From assembly GCA_040222235.1 (NCBI GenBank), contig JAVKDO010000101.1, positions 1 through 64,000 of the forward strand: a DNA stretch of 64,000 nt, written 5' to 3'. This document shows, one piece after another, positions 54,027-63,592 of this stretch (the stretch's first letter is position 1; each line of letters opens with the position of its first letter). A program made the position numbers and the translations under genes. Source of the DNA: UBA6059 sp040222235 (GTDB taxonomy: Bacteria; Bacteroidota; Bacteroidia; Cytophagales; Cyclobacteriaceae). A model generated the notes under the pieces. That model ran no database searches. It was given only the letters and a program-made list of their open reading frames with translations, and was not told where the DNA came from.

Positions 54027-55361
54027 CTACCGGGAAACAAGAACGGGAGCCTCGGAGGTCTTAGATTCATTCTTGCCAATGATCAGCCGGTTACTCTTAT
54101 CATAGGAGAAATAACTCCATACCCAGCTGATCAATACGAGGATGCGGTTGCGGAACCCAACCAGTGACATGAGGTGGACAAACATCCAGATAAGCCATGC
54201 AAAGGTGCCTTGGGTCTTCAATGATTTCTTACCGACCATTAAATCCACGACCGCTTTGTTGCGGCCAACAGTAGCCATGCTGCCCTGGTCTTGGTATTCG
54301 AAGGCCTTCAGTGCCTTTTTATGCATTAGGTTCTGGATATTGTCGGCGAGTAGTATACCCTGCTGCATAGCGGGTGGGGCGACCATCGCATGACCCTGAG
54401 GCAACTCTTCAGTGATCATTGCGGCGACATCACCAATAGCAAATATGTCTTCATACCCTTGTACCCGGTTGTACGAATCTACCTTGAGGCGACTGTTTTT
54501 GGTGTGAACTTCAGGGTTCAAGCCTTCGGTTGGGTTTCCTAGTACTCCAGCCGCCCAGATTAGGTTCTTGGTAGGGATTTTCCGATCTCCAAGATCTACT
54601 TCACCGTCGGTGTAGTCTTTGACGAATGTATTGAGATGCACCTGTACCCCCAGGTCTTGCAAAAAGTGCAGGGCTTCTTCACCCGCCTCCTCAGACATGC
54701 CGTTGAGCAGACGTCCTGTTCCCTCGACCAGATGGATGTCCATCTCTTGCAGCTCTAGCTCCTGATAGTCAGTAGGGAAGACGTGCTTTTTCAACTCAGC
54801 CAAAGAACCTGCCAGCTCCACCCCGGTCGGTCCGCCACCCACGATGACAAAGTCAATCAGGCTGTTCATCAGCGCCTTGTCATCTGTCAAGAGCGCTAGC
54901 TCGAAATTCTTAATAATCTGATTGCGCAAGTCAATCGCATCCTCGATGGTTTTGAGTGGATACGATTGCTGCATAATGTTCTTGTTGCCGAAGTAGTTAG
55001 TACTCGCTCCAGTAGCAATCACGAGATAGTCATACTTGACCGTGCCGATAGAGGTCTCGATGCAGTTTTCTTCCGGCAGGATACGCGTCACCTCACCCAT
55101 GCGGAAGTAGAAGTCCTTGTGTGCCGCAAACTTTTTACGAAAAGGGAAAATAATGGAGCTGGTCTCCAATCCGGAAGTGGCCACTTGGTAGAGCAGTGGC
55201 TGAAATGTATGATGGTTGTACTTGTCAAAGAGCACTACCTGCGCGTTGACACCTTTGAGTGCTTTGACGAGCTCCAGCCCTCCAAATCCACCACCTATCA
55301 CTACGATTCTTGGCTTACCAAGATCTTCTATTCGGGTACGGCTGTGTATGAGTTTTTGCAT
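54027..55361 (-). CDS. type II NADH:quinone oxidoreductase
   Basis: A 444-residue FAD/NAD enzyme of the NDH-2 class. First Rossmann 'RIVVIGGGFGGLELVKAL' (FAD), 'GLETSSIIFPFRKKF', 'DYLVIATGAST', second Rossmann 'DFVIVGGGPTGVELAGSLAEL' (NAD), 'DIFAIGDVAAM', 'PAMQQGILLADNIQNL'. A C-terminal pair of amphipathic/hydrophobic helices ('WLIWMFVHLMSLVGF', 'ILVLISWVWSYFSYD') tethers it to the inner membrane. It passes electrons from NADH to quinone without pumping protons. The stop codon lies within a relaxed copy of the recurrent word (54026). Confidence 0.9.
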   Translation of the reverse strand: MQKLIHSRTRIEDLGKPRIVVIGGGFGGLELVKALKGVNAQVVLFDKYNHHTFQPLLYQVATSGLETSSIIFPFRKKFAAHKDFYFRMGEVTRILPEENCIETSIGTVKYDYLVIATGASTNYFGNKNIMQQSYPLKTIEDAIDLRNQIIKNFELALLTDDKALMNSLIDFVIVGGGPTGVELAGSLAELKKHVFPTDYQELELQEMDIHLVEGTGRLLNGMSEEAGEEALHFLQDLGVQVHLNTFVKDYTDGEVDLGDRKIPTKNLIWAAGVLGNPTEGLNPEVHTKNSRLKVDSYNRVQGYEDIFAIGDVAAMITEELPQGHAMVAPPAMQQGILLADNIQNLMHKKALKAFEYQDQGSMATVGRNKAVVDLMVGKKSLKTQGTFAWLIWMFVHLMSLVGFRNRILVLISWVWSYFSYDKSNRLIIGKNESKTSEAPVLVSR

Positions 55362-55958
55362 GCCTGTCTATTAACCAATTACAACGTGATGCTATTACTT
55401 ATGATTCACTTCCATCGCCATTTGTTAACACTCTCGTTGGCATAGATTTGCAACTCGAGCCTTGGGTGAGGAGGGAACCGGTTCGATGACGGGTAGCAGC
55501 AATAAGTTCGATTGATTTTTTCGACTCTACGGTCATCCCGATAGGGGGTTTAACCATCTTTAATTAGCTCATCAGATACCCTGCTGGAGTGACAGATTGA
55601 ATAGTGAAAAATGGCTGAATTGATTGAATGTGTCAGTTAGCAGCATCCAGTTACAGGTGTACAAGATACTGCCACGTCGATATTACTTAATTTCAGCCTG
55701 TGCATCGTGAATCAAAAAAATCTAATTCAATCTTAAGCTATCCCATCTTCAGTTATGTTTCATTTTTAAGGCGTGTTTTTTCGCATATAACGTTTATGTA
55801 ATGATTCCGTATTTGGGGGTTGCTCAGGAATTATCTTCGAATGAATCAGCAGTTCAAAATGGGTTGTTCAGGAAATGGGATATGGTAATGGATTATGCCA
55901 TTGTTGTGTGAGTGTTTTGCCTATTTAAACCTAGGACTTCACTGCATTTGTAGGTGCT
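55362..55958. other. 597-base gap without a gene
   Basis: No convincing frame, hairpin or repeat was seen. A relaxed TCCCGATAGG copy lies at 55536. It separates the NDH-2 gene from the AT-rich TfoX-C/nitroreductase group. Confidence 0.4.
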
Positions 55959-56219
55959 TTACTTATTCATCATTCTATATAACTCTTTCAATTCTTGTTT
56001 CCTACCCTTGTCAAGTCCGTGCCATCTTATCCCTTGGATAGCTCCTTCTATGGCATAAAGCATATTGATACAAACTCCATTGCCTTCAATTGTCGCGATT
56101 TTGATTATTGCATTCATACTACCAATTGCCTTCAAATCTTGTTCGTTCTTTATGCCTATCAGATCCAACTTATGTGCAAGCGTTTTTCCAATATTCGGCA
56201 GGTTAGTTAAAGCATTCAT
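55959..56219 (-). CDS. TfoX C-terminal (helix-hairpin-helix) domain protein
   Basis: An 86-residue protein matching only the second half of TfoX-type proteins: 'LTNLPNIGKTLAHKLDLIGIKNEQDLKAIGSMNAI' (helix-hairpin-helix) and 'MLYAIEGAIQGIRWHGLDKGRKQELKELYRMM'. Single-domain forms are common in Bacteroidota and their role is unknown. It lies five bases behind the next gene and is probably co-transcribed with it. Confidence 0.85.
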   Translation of the reverse strand: MNALTNLPNIGKTLAHKLDLIGIKNEQDLKAIGSMNAIIKIATIEGNGVCINMLYAIEGAIQGIRWHGLDKGRKQELKELYRMMNK

Positions 56220-56224
56220 ACAAG

Positions 56225-56533
56225 CTAATTTTCGTCATACGCTTCTATAACCAAGGGCAAATATTTGGAAGCTGCTTTCATTCCGATAACAGACAAACCT
56301 AAAAGAACAGTTGTTTTTACCTCTTCTCTTGTTGCTCCGGCATTTTTTGCCATTGGCACATGCATCCTAACCGCTCTTTCATCATCTGTAATCATTTTCA
56401 TTCCTATATAAATCAGTTGCTTGGTTTTATTATCCAAGCCTTCCTCTGCAATTAGGGATTGAATAAAGCCTGCATAAGCTTTTTGGATTTCAGGGGCTTC
56501 ATTCACAAATGTCTGTAATGGATTATTTTTCAT
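56225..56533 (-). CDS. carboxymuconolactone decarboxylase (AhpD-like) family protein
   Basis: A 102-residue helical protein of the CMD family: 'NEAPEIQKAYAGFIQSLIAEEGLDNKTKQLIYIGMKMITDDERAVRMHVPMAKNAGATREEVKTTVLLGLSVIGMKAA'. The usual CxxC redox pair is missing; the positions are occupied by 'AVRMHV', so it is unlikely to be a peroxidase. Short gaps on both sides suggest an operon with the nitroreductase and TfoX-C genes. Confidence 0.88.
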   Translation of the reverse strand: MKNNPLQTFVNEAPEIQKAYAGFIQSLIAEEGLDNKTKQLIYIGMKMITDDERAVRMHVPMAKNAGATREEVKTTVLLGLSVIGMKAASKYLPLVIEAYDEN

Positions 56534-56593
56534 TTGCTACCCTTTATTTTAGTTTCCTAATTTTCCTGGTTCTGCTTTATGCCTTCAATAATT

Positions 56594-57619
56594 CTACGCC
56601 CCAATTTTTTGTTTTTGATTTTTTTGGGATACAACTTCTAATGAATTTATCATGACCTGTTCTGCACTTCTTCTTGGAGAGTATGGGGTTTTTTCACCAT
56701 ATCCTATTCTCATTATTATTGCTGGATATTCATTGCCAATTTGTAGACTACTCCTCAACTCATTTGATAATGATTCTATTTCACACGGAGGATTTAGGTA
56801 AGCGTTAGCGATTCCTAATTCAGTAAGTTTTAATAGCACTCTTTCAAGTGATAGGCCAAGAGAAATCCATTCATCGGCAGTATTGCCTTTGGAAGAGAGT
56901 AACACAAAATGAGAAGAGGATTTTACTTTTTCCTTATCGGATTTATTCTGCTTATCAGGTGTTAAAAAGGATTTGACGATCATCTTGCCTATGAATTTGG
57001 GCATTGAAGGAGACCCCATTACTTTGTAGGATAAACCATTATTGGTCTTGTAAACGTGGGTTTCGTTAAACCTAATCCAAGAGATCAGCTCATCCTTGAA
57101 TTTTGCGTCATTCATTTGTATTTCATTACCCTGTAGTATGTAATTTTCTATCGTGTTGAATTCTTCAGAGTATTTCTCATAAAAATGAATATTGATGTTC
57201 TCTTCTAATTCTACGCTTTTCAATTGGTCAATTTCCTCTTCTTCTATTTTCTCACCACTATATTGATTTCTATTTGATTGACGTTCTCGTATAGTCTTAA
57301 CAACAGAATCTTCAGTCACAGATTTGACTTTTTTCAATTCTACTTTAATTGAATATTCCCCACCTCTATCCATGCAAATGGACCTATTTGCTATATAACC
57401 AAAAGAAGGTGCTGCGACACATATATTTTCAGCTGCACAACCCAAACTGATATATAATTCTCGATGAGAAGGGTCTACTACTGGTAACTTATAGTCATAG
57501 TCGGGATAAACTTCGATTTCGTCTTCTGTAACCTTAAATTTCCACGGCTGGCTATTATGACCTGATGGAGCTCTTGCTGCTAATTCTATAAGTTTTTCTA
57601 ATTCAGTATTTGTCACCAT
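56594..57619 (-). CDS. nitroreductase family protein
   Basis: A 341-residue flavoprotein of the Acg/nitroreductase type: 'ELAARAPSGHNSQPWKFKVTEDEIEVYPDYDYKLPVVDPSHRELYISLGCAAENICVAAPSFGY' (FMN-binding half), 'RERQSNRNQYSG', and the second half with 'ADEWISLGLSLERVLLKLTELGIANAYLNPPCEIES' and 'EYPAIIMRIGYGEKTPYSPRR'. It reduces flavin-bound substrates; the natural partner is not known. The three-gene group is more AT-rich than the genes around it. Confidence 0.85.
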   Translation of the reverse strand: MVTNTELEKLIELAARAPSGHNSQPWKFKVTEDEIEVYPDYDYKLPVVDPSHRELYISLGCAAENICVAAPSFGYIANRSICMDRGGEYSIKVELKKVKSVTEDSVVKTIRERQSNRNQYSGEKIEEEEIDQLKSVELEENINIHFYEKYSEEFNTIENYILQGNEIQMNDAKFKDELISWIRFNETHVYKTNNGLSYKVMGSPSMPKFIGKMIVKSFLTPDKQNKSDKEKVKSSSHFVLLSSKGNTADEWISLGLSLERVLLKLTELGIANAYLNPPCEIESLSNELRSSLQIGNEYPAIIMRIGYGEKTPYSPRRSAEQVMINSLEVVSQKNQKQKIGA

Positions 57620-58003
57620 TTTTTATTTAAAAATACTGTGTGGAGCCAGAAGCGAAAATGATGAAAATCAGCATGCCATCATGATCTTGAATTTTGAGGT
57701 GCACTATTTGCAGGTCATGTCAGTAGTTTTAGTTTTCAAATTAGACCTAATCTCACTGTCCTATTTTTTGGGGACGATGCATCACGAATTATCTCCACAA
57801 CATTCAACTAAAAAAGCTCAGCCAGTTTGATAAAAAAGCATTGAGCTATCTGGTTTGATTCCAAAATGAATCGCATAAGGTGATTATAAGACGAGTGACT
57901 TTTTAGGAGGTGTTCCGTCCAACAGTTGATATTTTAACTACAGTTTAGAGGTTAAGTCTCACCATGCTAGTTTCAAAGTATTGTCTAAATTGACTGCTTC
58001 TCC
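57620..58003. other. intergenic region ahead of the coiled-coil/MscS operon
   Basis: A divergent gap holding two promoters that I could not identify with confidence. No repeat or hairpin stands out. Confidence 0.4.
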
Positions 58004-60958
58004 ATGAATTTCTCCATTTCCACAGTCGACCAGGCCATCATCCAAGCGGTAAAGGGTACCTATTGCGCCCAGCTGGCACAGCGAAAGGCCGACTTGATGC
58101 GCAGAGTAGAGGCATTCGTATCGACCATCAGAAAGGTGAGTAACAAGGATGAAAATGACCTCTCCAGCTTCGCTGCTTACAAGAAGGAAATCGAATCATT
58201 GATCCAAAATATTCCTCTCCATGATGAGCAATCTTTCTTAGAGACAGAATATCAGAGTTTGATTAGCGCAATGGATGAACTCATTGCGGGCTGGCCTACG
58301 CAGGTGGAGGAAGTACAGGCCAAAGAGAGATACTATAAGCAGCAAGGAGATAATATTATCACAAGTACTGGAAAGACAGTGAAGCGTTCACTTTTTCTAA
58401 TAAGTAAGCTACCGCGAAAAACTGCAAATGGCGTTAGAAAGCGTCTTGGTAAAGCGATGAAGGATATTCAATATGCTAAGCATAAAGTGCCATTAAAGGC
58501 ATTTGCTGAAATTTACCTCAAAGAGGCGTTGATTCGCGAGTTACTAGGACAGTCATATGCCTGGATGCGCCTGGAGGCCCGGATTTATGACTTGCTGTTT
58601 GAAATGGAGGATGCGTATACAGCGGAGGTTGATTTTACCATTTCGGAGGATAAGGTGGCAGAGATGCAACTGGTCATCGATGAGCAGTACGATGCTACTT
58701 CCAAGGGAGTGGATACCTGTGTCACTAAGGTGATCAATCAGTTTAAACAGAACTATGCTAAGGCTGGCACCTTCGAGCTGAAGTCAGCTAAACTGACTCC
58801 AGCTAAAGCAACTATAGTGATAGCAGAAAATCGCACTACTCTAAAGTCCCTTGCCAATGGCTGGCAAAGGACACATCAGACAATGCTCGAGGACTGGCGA
58901 CTCAACGCCCAGCTCAGGAGAATGAGTGCTCTAGTTAGACAGGAATACGTGACATTGGAAAAGCGGATTGCTGAGAAGAAGGCTACCATCACTATTGGAT
59001 TTGCTGAAATTGATAATTACTTGACCGAAGCTAAGAAGCGAGCCGCCAAAGATTCTCCGGTAGGAGAACTTAAAAAACTGCTGGTCAAAGAGAAATATGA
59101 GGCTAGCAAGTCACTCAATAATCAACTACTAAAGAATACTGTAGAAGCCCTTATCAATCAAAACTTTGCGGCACTGGTCAACCGACTGGATACAAAAACG
59201 AATGAACTTTGCCAGCTGCTACCCGACAAGACGGCCATCCTGAAATCCGGTGCATATGATGTACCTGTCAAATCTTCAGATCTGCAGTTCTTTAGCCCAC
59301 AGGAGCTGTTTGCTTTTGAGTACATGCCGGGATTTACAAAGGCTACAGAGAAGCTGCGTCAGCTCGTCACCCGGGAGATCGATGCGCTTATCGCGGCGAC
59401 CGACGATCTGGATGATATCGTGACCTTCTGCCTTGATTCGGCTATGGCTTCACTTGATCAGGACAATGCCGACCCCTCCGAAAGCCTGATGGTGTATCAG
59501 GAAGGGCTGGATCGTGCTCTCAACAAGCTCCGCGAGGATGAAAAGCAACTAGATCAGCTTACCGAGACAATATTAGCAGAGAGCCTACAAGCGGTAGATT
59601 ATCTGGTCGCTAGCATCATAGAACTGACTAGTAATGAGAATGCACGTGAGCTCAATATGCGTATCAACAAGGGTAAGGCACTGCGGAGCAAGGAGCATTA
59701 TCTCGACCGCTTAAGACAAGCCAGTAGCAAGGCGGGCAGACAGTTGACGGTAAGTTCATTGCGCTTAGGTCGTATATTTTCGAAGGTGACGAATAGCTTG
59801 CAATCTTCCCTTAGTGTACCGGCTGGTGAGCAAAAGGTATCGTCTGAAGTTTCCGATTTTCTTGCTGAAAGTTTTTCTCGGATCAATGATCTTCCGATAG
59901 TTTATCAACGGCTTTATAAGATCTCGGCCCTGACTGACCAAGGCCTTTTTGAGGGTAGGGGTGTCGAACTCGCCAAACTGAAGTCTGCCTATCAGACTTG
60001 GGAGTCTGGCAAGCATGCCCCGACAGTGTTAGTAGGGGAGAAGTGGAGCGGACTGACCTCTCTCGTCAACCATTTTCTGGATGTACTTAAGCCTAAGCTG
60101 AGTGTAATCAGAGTGGATCATCATAGGAGCATTAGCAATGACACTGAGCTGATGGAGGTACTATCAATGTATTTCAAAGAAAAGCTTGACACGGTACAGG
60201 AAGTGATCGAGCACATCAATGCCCTACCGGCAAAGAAGATTGTGGTGGTGGAAAACCTACAATTTTACTACCTCAAGAAAGTACACGGATTTCAGGCACT
60301 TCAAACGCTCTTCAAAATCATCGCCGAGACTGATCAGCAGGCCTTTTGGTTGGTAAGCTGTACGGAATATGGATGGCAATACCTAGAGTCGACTAATGCC
60401 GCCCGAGACCAGTTTCGTCATCTGATTTTGACAGAGCCCATTCCTAATGAGCAGATGGTGGAGTTGATCATGAAGCGCAACCGAATCAGCGGTTACAATG
60501 TTCAGTATGAAGTGTCGCCGGATCTGATTCGCAACAGGAAGTTTAACAGACTCGGACTTGAGGCAAAACAGGAATACTTGAAGAAGAATTTTTTCACCAA
60601 CCTCATTAAGTTCTCCAAGAGCAATGTGAGCCTTGGACTTATTTTCTGGTTACTGTCTACAAAAAGCATTAGTGAGGATACCATCACGATCGGCTGGTTT
60701 AAGGAACCCGATCTATCCTTCCTTAAGCAGCTCTCCATGCCTAAAGTTTTCATCCTCAACAATCTCATCCTTCATGATGGCCTTACGATCAATCAGCTAT
60801 CACAGGTCATGCGGATGGGCACCAGCACCGTGCAGGCCCTGGTGATCAATCTGGAGGATGACGGGGTGCTGATCGCCCGAGAAGATCAGTATTTGGTCAA
60901 CCCTTTTGTATTCCGACAGATCGTCAATCACCTGAAACTCAAAAATCTGATCCACTGA
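58004..60958 (+). CDS. large coiled-coil protein with degenerate P-loop domain and C-terminal winged helix
   Basis: A 984-residue cytoplasmic protein not matched to a known family. Residues 1-~600 are almost all helical, charged and coiled-coil-like. From about 655 an ATPase-like domain begins: 'VLVGEKWSGLTSLV' puts G678-x4-G683-L684-T685 where a Walker A would be, but Leu684 replaces the catalytic Lys. 'KIVVVENLQFYYL' (Glu750) is in the Walker B place. 'FWLVSCTEYGWQYL' resembles a sensor-1 strand. The last ~75 residues form a winged helix ('LILHDGLTINQLSQVMRMGTSTVQALVINLEDDGVLIAREDQYLVNP'). The plan is that of an AAA+/STAND-type switch that may have lost nucleotide hydrolysis. Its TGA overlaps the start of the MscS gene by one base, so the two proteins are made together. 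Confidence 0.7.
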   Translation: MNFSISTVDQAIIQAVKGTYCAQLAQRKADLMRRVEAFVSTIRKVSNKDENDLSSFAAYKKEIESLIQNIPLHDEQSFLETEYQSLISAMDELIAGWPTQVEEVQAKERYYKQQGDNIITSTGKTVKRSLFLISKLPRKTANGVRKRLGKAMKDIQYAKHKVPLKAFAEIYLKEALIRELLGQSYAWMRLEARIYDLLFEMEDAYTAEVDFTISEDKVAEMQLVIDEQYDATSKGVDTCVTKVINQFKQNYAKAGTFELKSAKLTPAKATIVIAENRTTLKSLANGWQRTHQTMLEDWRLNAQLRRMSALVRQEYVTLEKRIAEKKATITIGFAEIDNYLTEAKKRAAKDSPVGELKKLLVKEKYEASKSLNNQLLKNTVEALINQNFAALVNRLDTKTNELCQLLPDKTAILKSGAYDVPVKSSDLQFFSPQELFAFEYMPGFTKATEKLRQLVTREIDALIAATDDLDDIVTFCLDSAMASLDQDNADPSESLMVYQEGLDRALNKLREDEKQLDQLTETILAESLQAVDYLVASIIELTSNENARELNMRINKGKALRSKEHYLDRLRQASSKAGRQLTVSSLRLGRIFSKVTNSLQSSLSVPAGEQKVSSEVSDFLAESFSRINDLPIVYQRLYKISALTDQGLFEGRGVELAKLKSAYQTWESGKHAPTVLVGEKWSGLTSLVNHFLDVLKPKLSVIRVDHHRSISNDTELMEVLSMYFKEKLDTVQEVIEHINALPAKKIVVVENLQFYYLKKVHGFQALQTLFKIIAETDQQAFWLVSCTEYGWQYLESTNAARDQFRHLILTEPIPNEQMVELIMKRNRISGYNVQYEVSPDLIRNRKFNRLGLEAKQEYLKKNFFTNLIKFSKSNVSLGLIFWLLSTKSISEDTITIGWFKEPDLSFLKQLSMPKVFILNNLILHDGLTINQLSQVMRMGTSTVQALVINLEDDGVLIAREDQYLVNPFVFRQIVNHLKLKNLIH

Positions 60959-61917
60959 TGCGCCACTTTCTACATATCGCATTAATGCTGGTCGGCTCTT
61001 ACGCATCGAATGGACAAGACTCTACACTGCAGTCGACTGCCGACAGTATGGAGACGGTGGTCATCAATAGCGTGGATAGCCTGATCGCCACGCCTCAGAG
61101 TGCCATCTCCAAGACCAAAGATGCGCTCAATTCATCCAAGATCAATGCCCCGTCGCTCGAAGATATCTTCTCACTTTCTAAAGTGTTGTGGTCACTGATT
61201 TTTATCCTTGGAGGATATTTTGTGCTACAGTTTTTGACCCGCTTGCTCTATCTCCTAGCGGAAAAAAGCACCAAGTACCGTATCACCATCAAAGGCTTTG
61301 TGCCGGTCCTCAGGATACTTGGATGGGTGATGGTTATCTTCATTGTGATCGTCGGTGTGATCCAGCCGCCGATAGCGACAGTGCTGGCGCTCTCTGCGTC
61401 CATCGGTGTGGCAGTGGGCTTTGCCTCTCAGGACATCCTCAAAAACATCTTTGGCGGGATCACTATTCTTTTCGATAGGCCATTCAAGGTAGGGGATAAG
61501 ATACAGGCCGGAAATCACTACGGTGAGGTAGTCGAGATTGGCTTGCGCTCTACCCGCATCGTGACGCCTGACGACTCATTGGTCTCCATCCCCAACGGTG
61601 AGCTGATGAACCAGTCTGTCTCCAATGCCAATGCTGGTGAGACCAACTGCCAGGTAGTCGCCGAGATCTACCTACCGGAAAATGTGGACATGCCGAAGGT
61701 CCGAAAGCTAGCCACCGAGGCAGCACAGGTATCCAAGTACATCTACCTCAACAAGCCTATCGCTGTACTCTTTGCTCATGGAATGAACGAAGAACAGCGG
61801 TATGTTAAAATGAAGATCAAAGCTTATGTGATGGATGTACGCAATGAGTTTGCCTTCAAAAGCGATATGACCGAGATCGTTATAGCCGAGCTGATCAAGG
61901 AAGGGATATTGGGGTAG
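60958..61917 (+). CDS. MscS-type mechanosensitive channel
   Basis: A 319-residue membrane protein. N-terminal signal or first helix (1-20), then a polar periplasmic stretch (~20-75), helices at ~80-100 and ~115-135, and the pore helix/beta-domain core ('TVLALSASIGVAVGFASQDILKNIFGGITILFDRPFKVGDKIQAGNHYGEVVEIGLRSTRIVTPDDSLVSIPNGELMNQSVSN'). The C-terminal cage domain ends 'FKSDMTEIVIAELIKEGILG'. It should release solutes when membrane tension rises. It is translated with the coiled-coil gene, an association that suggests gating by that partner rather than by tension alone. Confidence 0.92.
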   Translation: MRHFLHIALMLVGSYASNGQDSTLQSTADSMETVVINSVDSLIATPQSAISKTKDALNSSKINAPSLEDIFSLSKVLWSLIFILGGYFVLQFLTRLLYLLAEKSTKYRITIKGFVPVLRILGWVMVIFIVIVGVIQPPIATVLALSASIGVAVGFASQDILKNIFGGITILFDRPFKVGDKIQAGNHYGEVVEIGLRSTRIVTPDDSLVSIPNGELMNQSVSNANAGETNCQVVAEIYLPENVDMPKVRKLATEAAQVSKYIYLNKPIAVLFAHGMNEEQRYVKMKIKAYVMDVRNEFAFKSDMTEIVIAELIKEGILG

Positions 61918-62020
61918 AATCTGGTTAGTGGACGACTATTATTGGCAGATCGGAGAAATGTAAAGACCTATTTTGCTATTGGTTTGAAAAGTCGTCAGAC
62001 CACTTTTAAATTTACTTTCC

Positions 62021-63052
62021 TCAACCTTTCCGACTCCTCATAATTTTCACAATCCGGTTGATGACAATTTCAGAGACATTCCACAGATATAGTTGAGAAT
62101 CAGTGGTACTTGTAAACTGAATCACGACAGTATCTATATCCTTGTGATATTCCGCTAGGCTCTGATATCCAGGAACCCAACCTCCATGCTCGTGCTCGTA
62201 AATGGAAGCGTATATCTCTGCCTCATCTCCTTCGAAAATGGAGCCATCGTTGAGTGCCCTCAAGAATATACCTACGTCCTCCGCGGTAGCCAACATGCCG
62301 TGTTCGTCAGTCTTTAGGTCGTAGGGATGCCCGACATGATAGCCACTCATTACATCATCCATATTCACATGCTCGAGCGATGCGTAAGTATTTTTTAGAC
62401 CAAGAGGAGTCAGTATTTCCTGTTTGATATATTGGAACTTGCTGTAGCCCACCGTCTTCTCTATGAGCTCAGAGAGCAGTAGATAGTTGGTATTACTATA
62501 CTCATAGCCTTCACCCGGCGCAAAGCTTGCAGGTGAATCTAGTATTAGGTCAAGTGCCGCTTGGGTGCTTTCTGTTGGGTGTTCCCAGAAACCAGGACTA
62601 TTGGTGAAATTGGGAATGCCACTTCGATGCTTTACCATTAGTCGCAAAGTGATTTTATCAGCATTTTCAATTCTGCCTTCAAGCTCGGGAAAGTAGTCGG
62701 CCAGGGTCTTGTCCAATGACAGTTGCTTCCCATTGACCAATTTGGTGATCGCCACAGCAGTATACAGCTTGCTGATACTTGCAATTTTGAACAGTGCATG
62801 TGGATCAGCTGGGATCTTGAGCTCGCGATCTTTCCAACCTGCCGCATAGAAGGCGGGCGGTTGACCTTCTTCATCCACATAAACCACAATGCCCTCAAAT
62901 CCATGATCTAGAGCTTCTATGGCTTGCTCTTGTACTGTATCAGGTAGCGGTAATATCCAGGCCCATACTAGTAACCAGGGTACGAAGAACATCGAGATGG
63001 CGGTCCCAACTGCTAGTATGACTCTAATGACTATTTGAGTTTTTTTGGTCAT
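62021..63052 (-). CDS. serine hydrolase (class C beta-lactamase fold)
   Basis: A 343-residue exported or membrane-anchored protein (N-terminal helix ~8-34). Active-site pattern: Ser92-x-x-Lys95 in 'FKIASISKLYTAV', Tyr185-Ser-Asn187 in 'YEYSNTNYLLLSELI', and 'HEHGGWVPGY' near 285 in the place of the third motif (HxG). This group includes DD-peptidases, esterases and AmpC-like enzymes; none is clearly indicated. Transcribed alone. Confidence 0.9.
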   Translation of the reverse strand: MTKKTQIVIRVILAVGTAISMFFVPWLLVWAWILPLPDTVQEQAIEALDHGFEGIVVYVDEEGQPPAFYAAGWKDRELKIPADPHALFKIASISKLYTAVAITKLVNGKQLSLDKTLADYFPELEGRIENADKITLRLMVKHRSGIPNFTNSPGFWEHPTESTQAALDLILDSPASFAPGEGYEYSNTNYLLLSELIEKTVGYSKFQYIKQEILTPLGLKNTYASLEHVNMDDVMSGYHVGHPYDLKTDEHGMLATAEDVGIFLRALNDGSIFEGDEAEIYASIYEHEHGGWVPGYQSLAEYHKDIDTVVIQFTSTTDSQLYLWNVSEIVINRIVKIMRSRKG

Positions 63053-63196
63053 TCCGAATGATAAAGGCCAGGTTCAATTGGTTGATGCTATAAGTACGGA
63101 TAGAGTATTGGTAATCTCTGCTATCAGACGACCCATACACGATTTCGATAGTGGTGTACGATTCTCACAATTCTTTGTTCACATTAGCAGCAACCT

Positions 63197-63571
63197 CTAT
63201 TTGCTTTGAGTATTTCTCAAAATCTTCTCGATCTTCCTTCCTTTGGCCAATTCGTCCACCAACTTGTCTAGATACCTAACTTCCTTTGTCAATGGGCTCT
63301 CAATTTCTTCAATTCTATATCCACATATGACACCCATAATTAGATGAGCGTTTGGGTTCAATTTTGCCTTTGAAAAGAATGTTTCAAAGGTTACTTTCTC
63401 GTCAATGAGTTCTTTCAGTTTTTTGTCATCAAAACCCATCAGCCAAGCAATTACTTGATGCAATTCTTCTTTGGTACGGCCTTTTCCCTGGACCTTGTTG
63501 ATGTAATGTGGATATACGGATGAGAATGTCATACTAGCAATTCTCGCGTCATGCTCAGGGGTCGTTTTCAT
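63197..63571 (-). CDS. DUF2200 family protein
   Basis: A 124-residue protein with the full DUF2200 pattern: 'RIASMTFSSVYPHYINKVQGKGRTKEELHQVIAWLMGFDDKKLKELIDEKVTFETFFSKAKLNPNAHLIMGVICGYRIEEIESPLTKEVRYLDKLVDELAKGRKIEKILR'. Function unknown; the family is widely spread and cytoplasmic. A CCTAYCGGAA copy lies 22 bases before its start. Confidence 0.9.
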   Translation of the reverse strand: MKTTPEHDARIASMTFSSVYPHYINKVQGKGRTKEELHQVIAWLMGFDDKKLKELIDEKVTFETFFSKAKLNPNAHLIMGVICGYRIEEIESPLTKEVRYLDKLVDELAKGRKIEKILRNTQSK

Positions 63572-63592
63572 GATATTTCGATTCTTTTAGCT

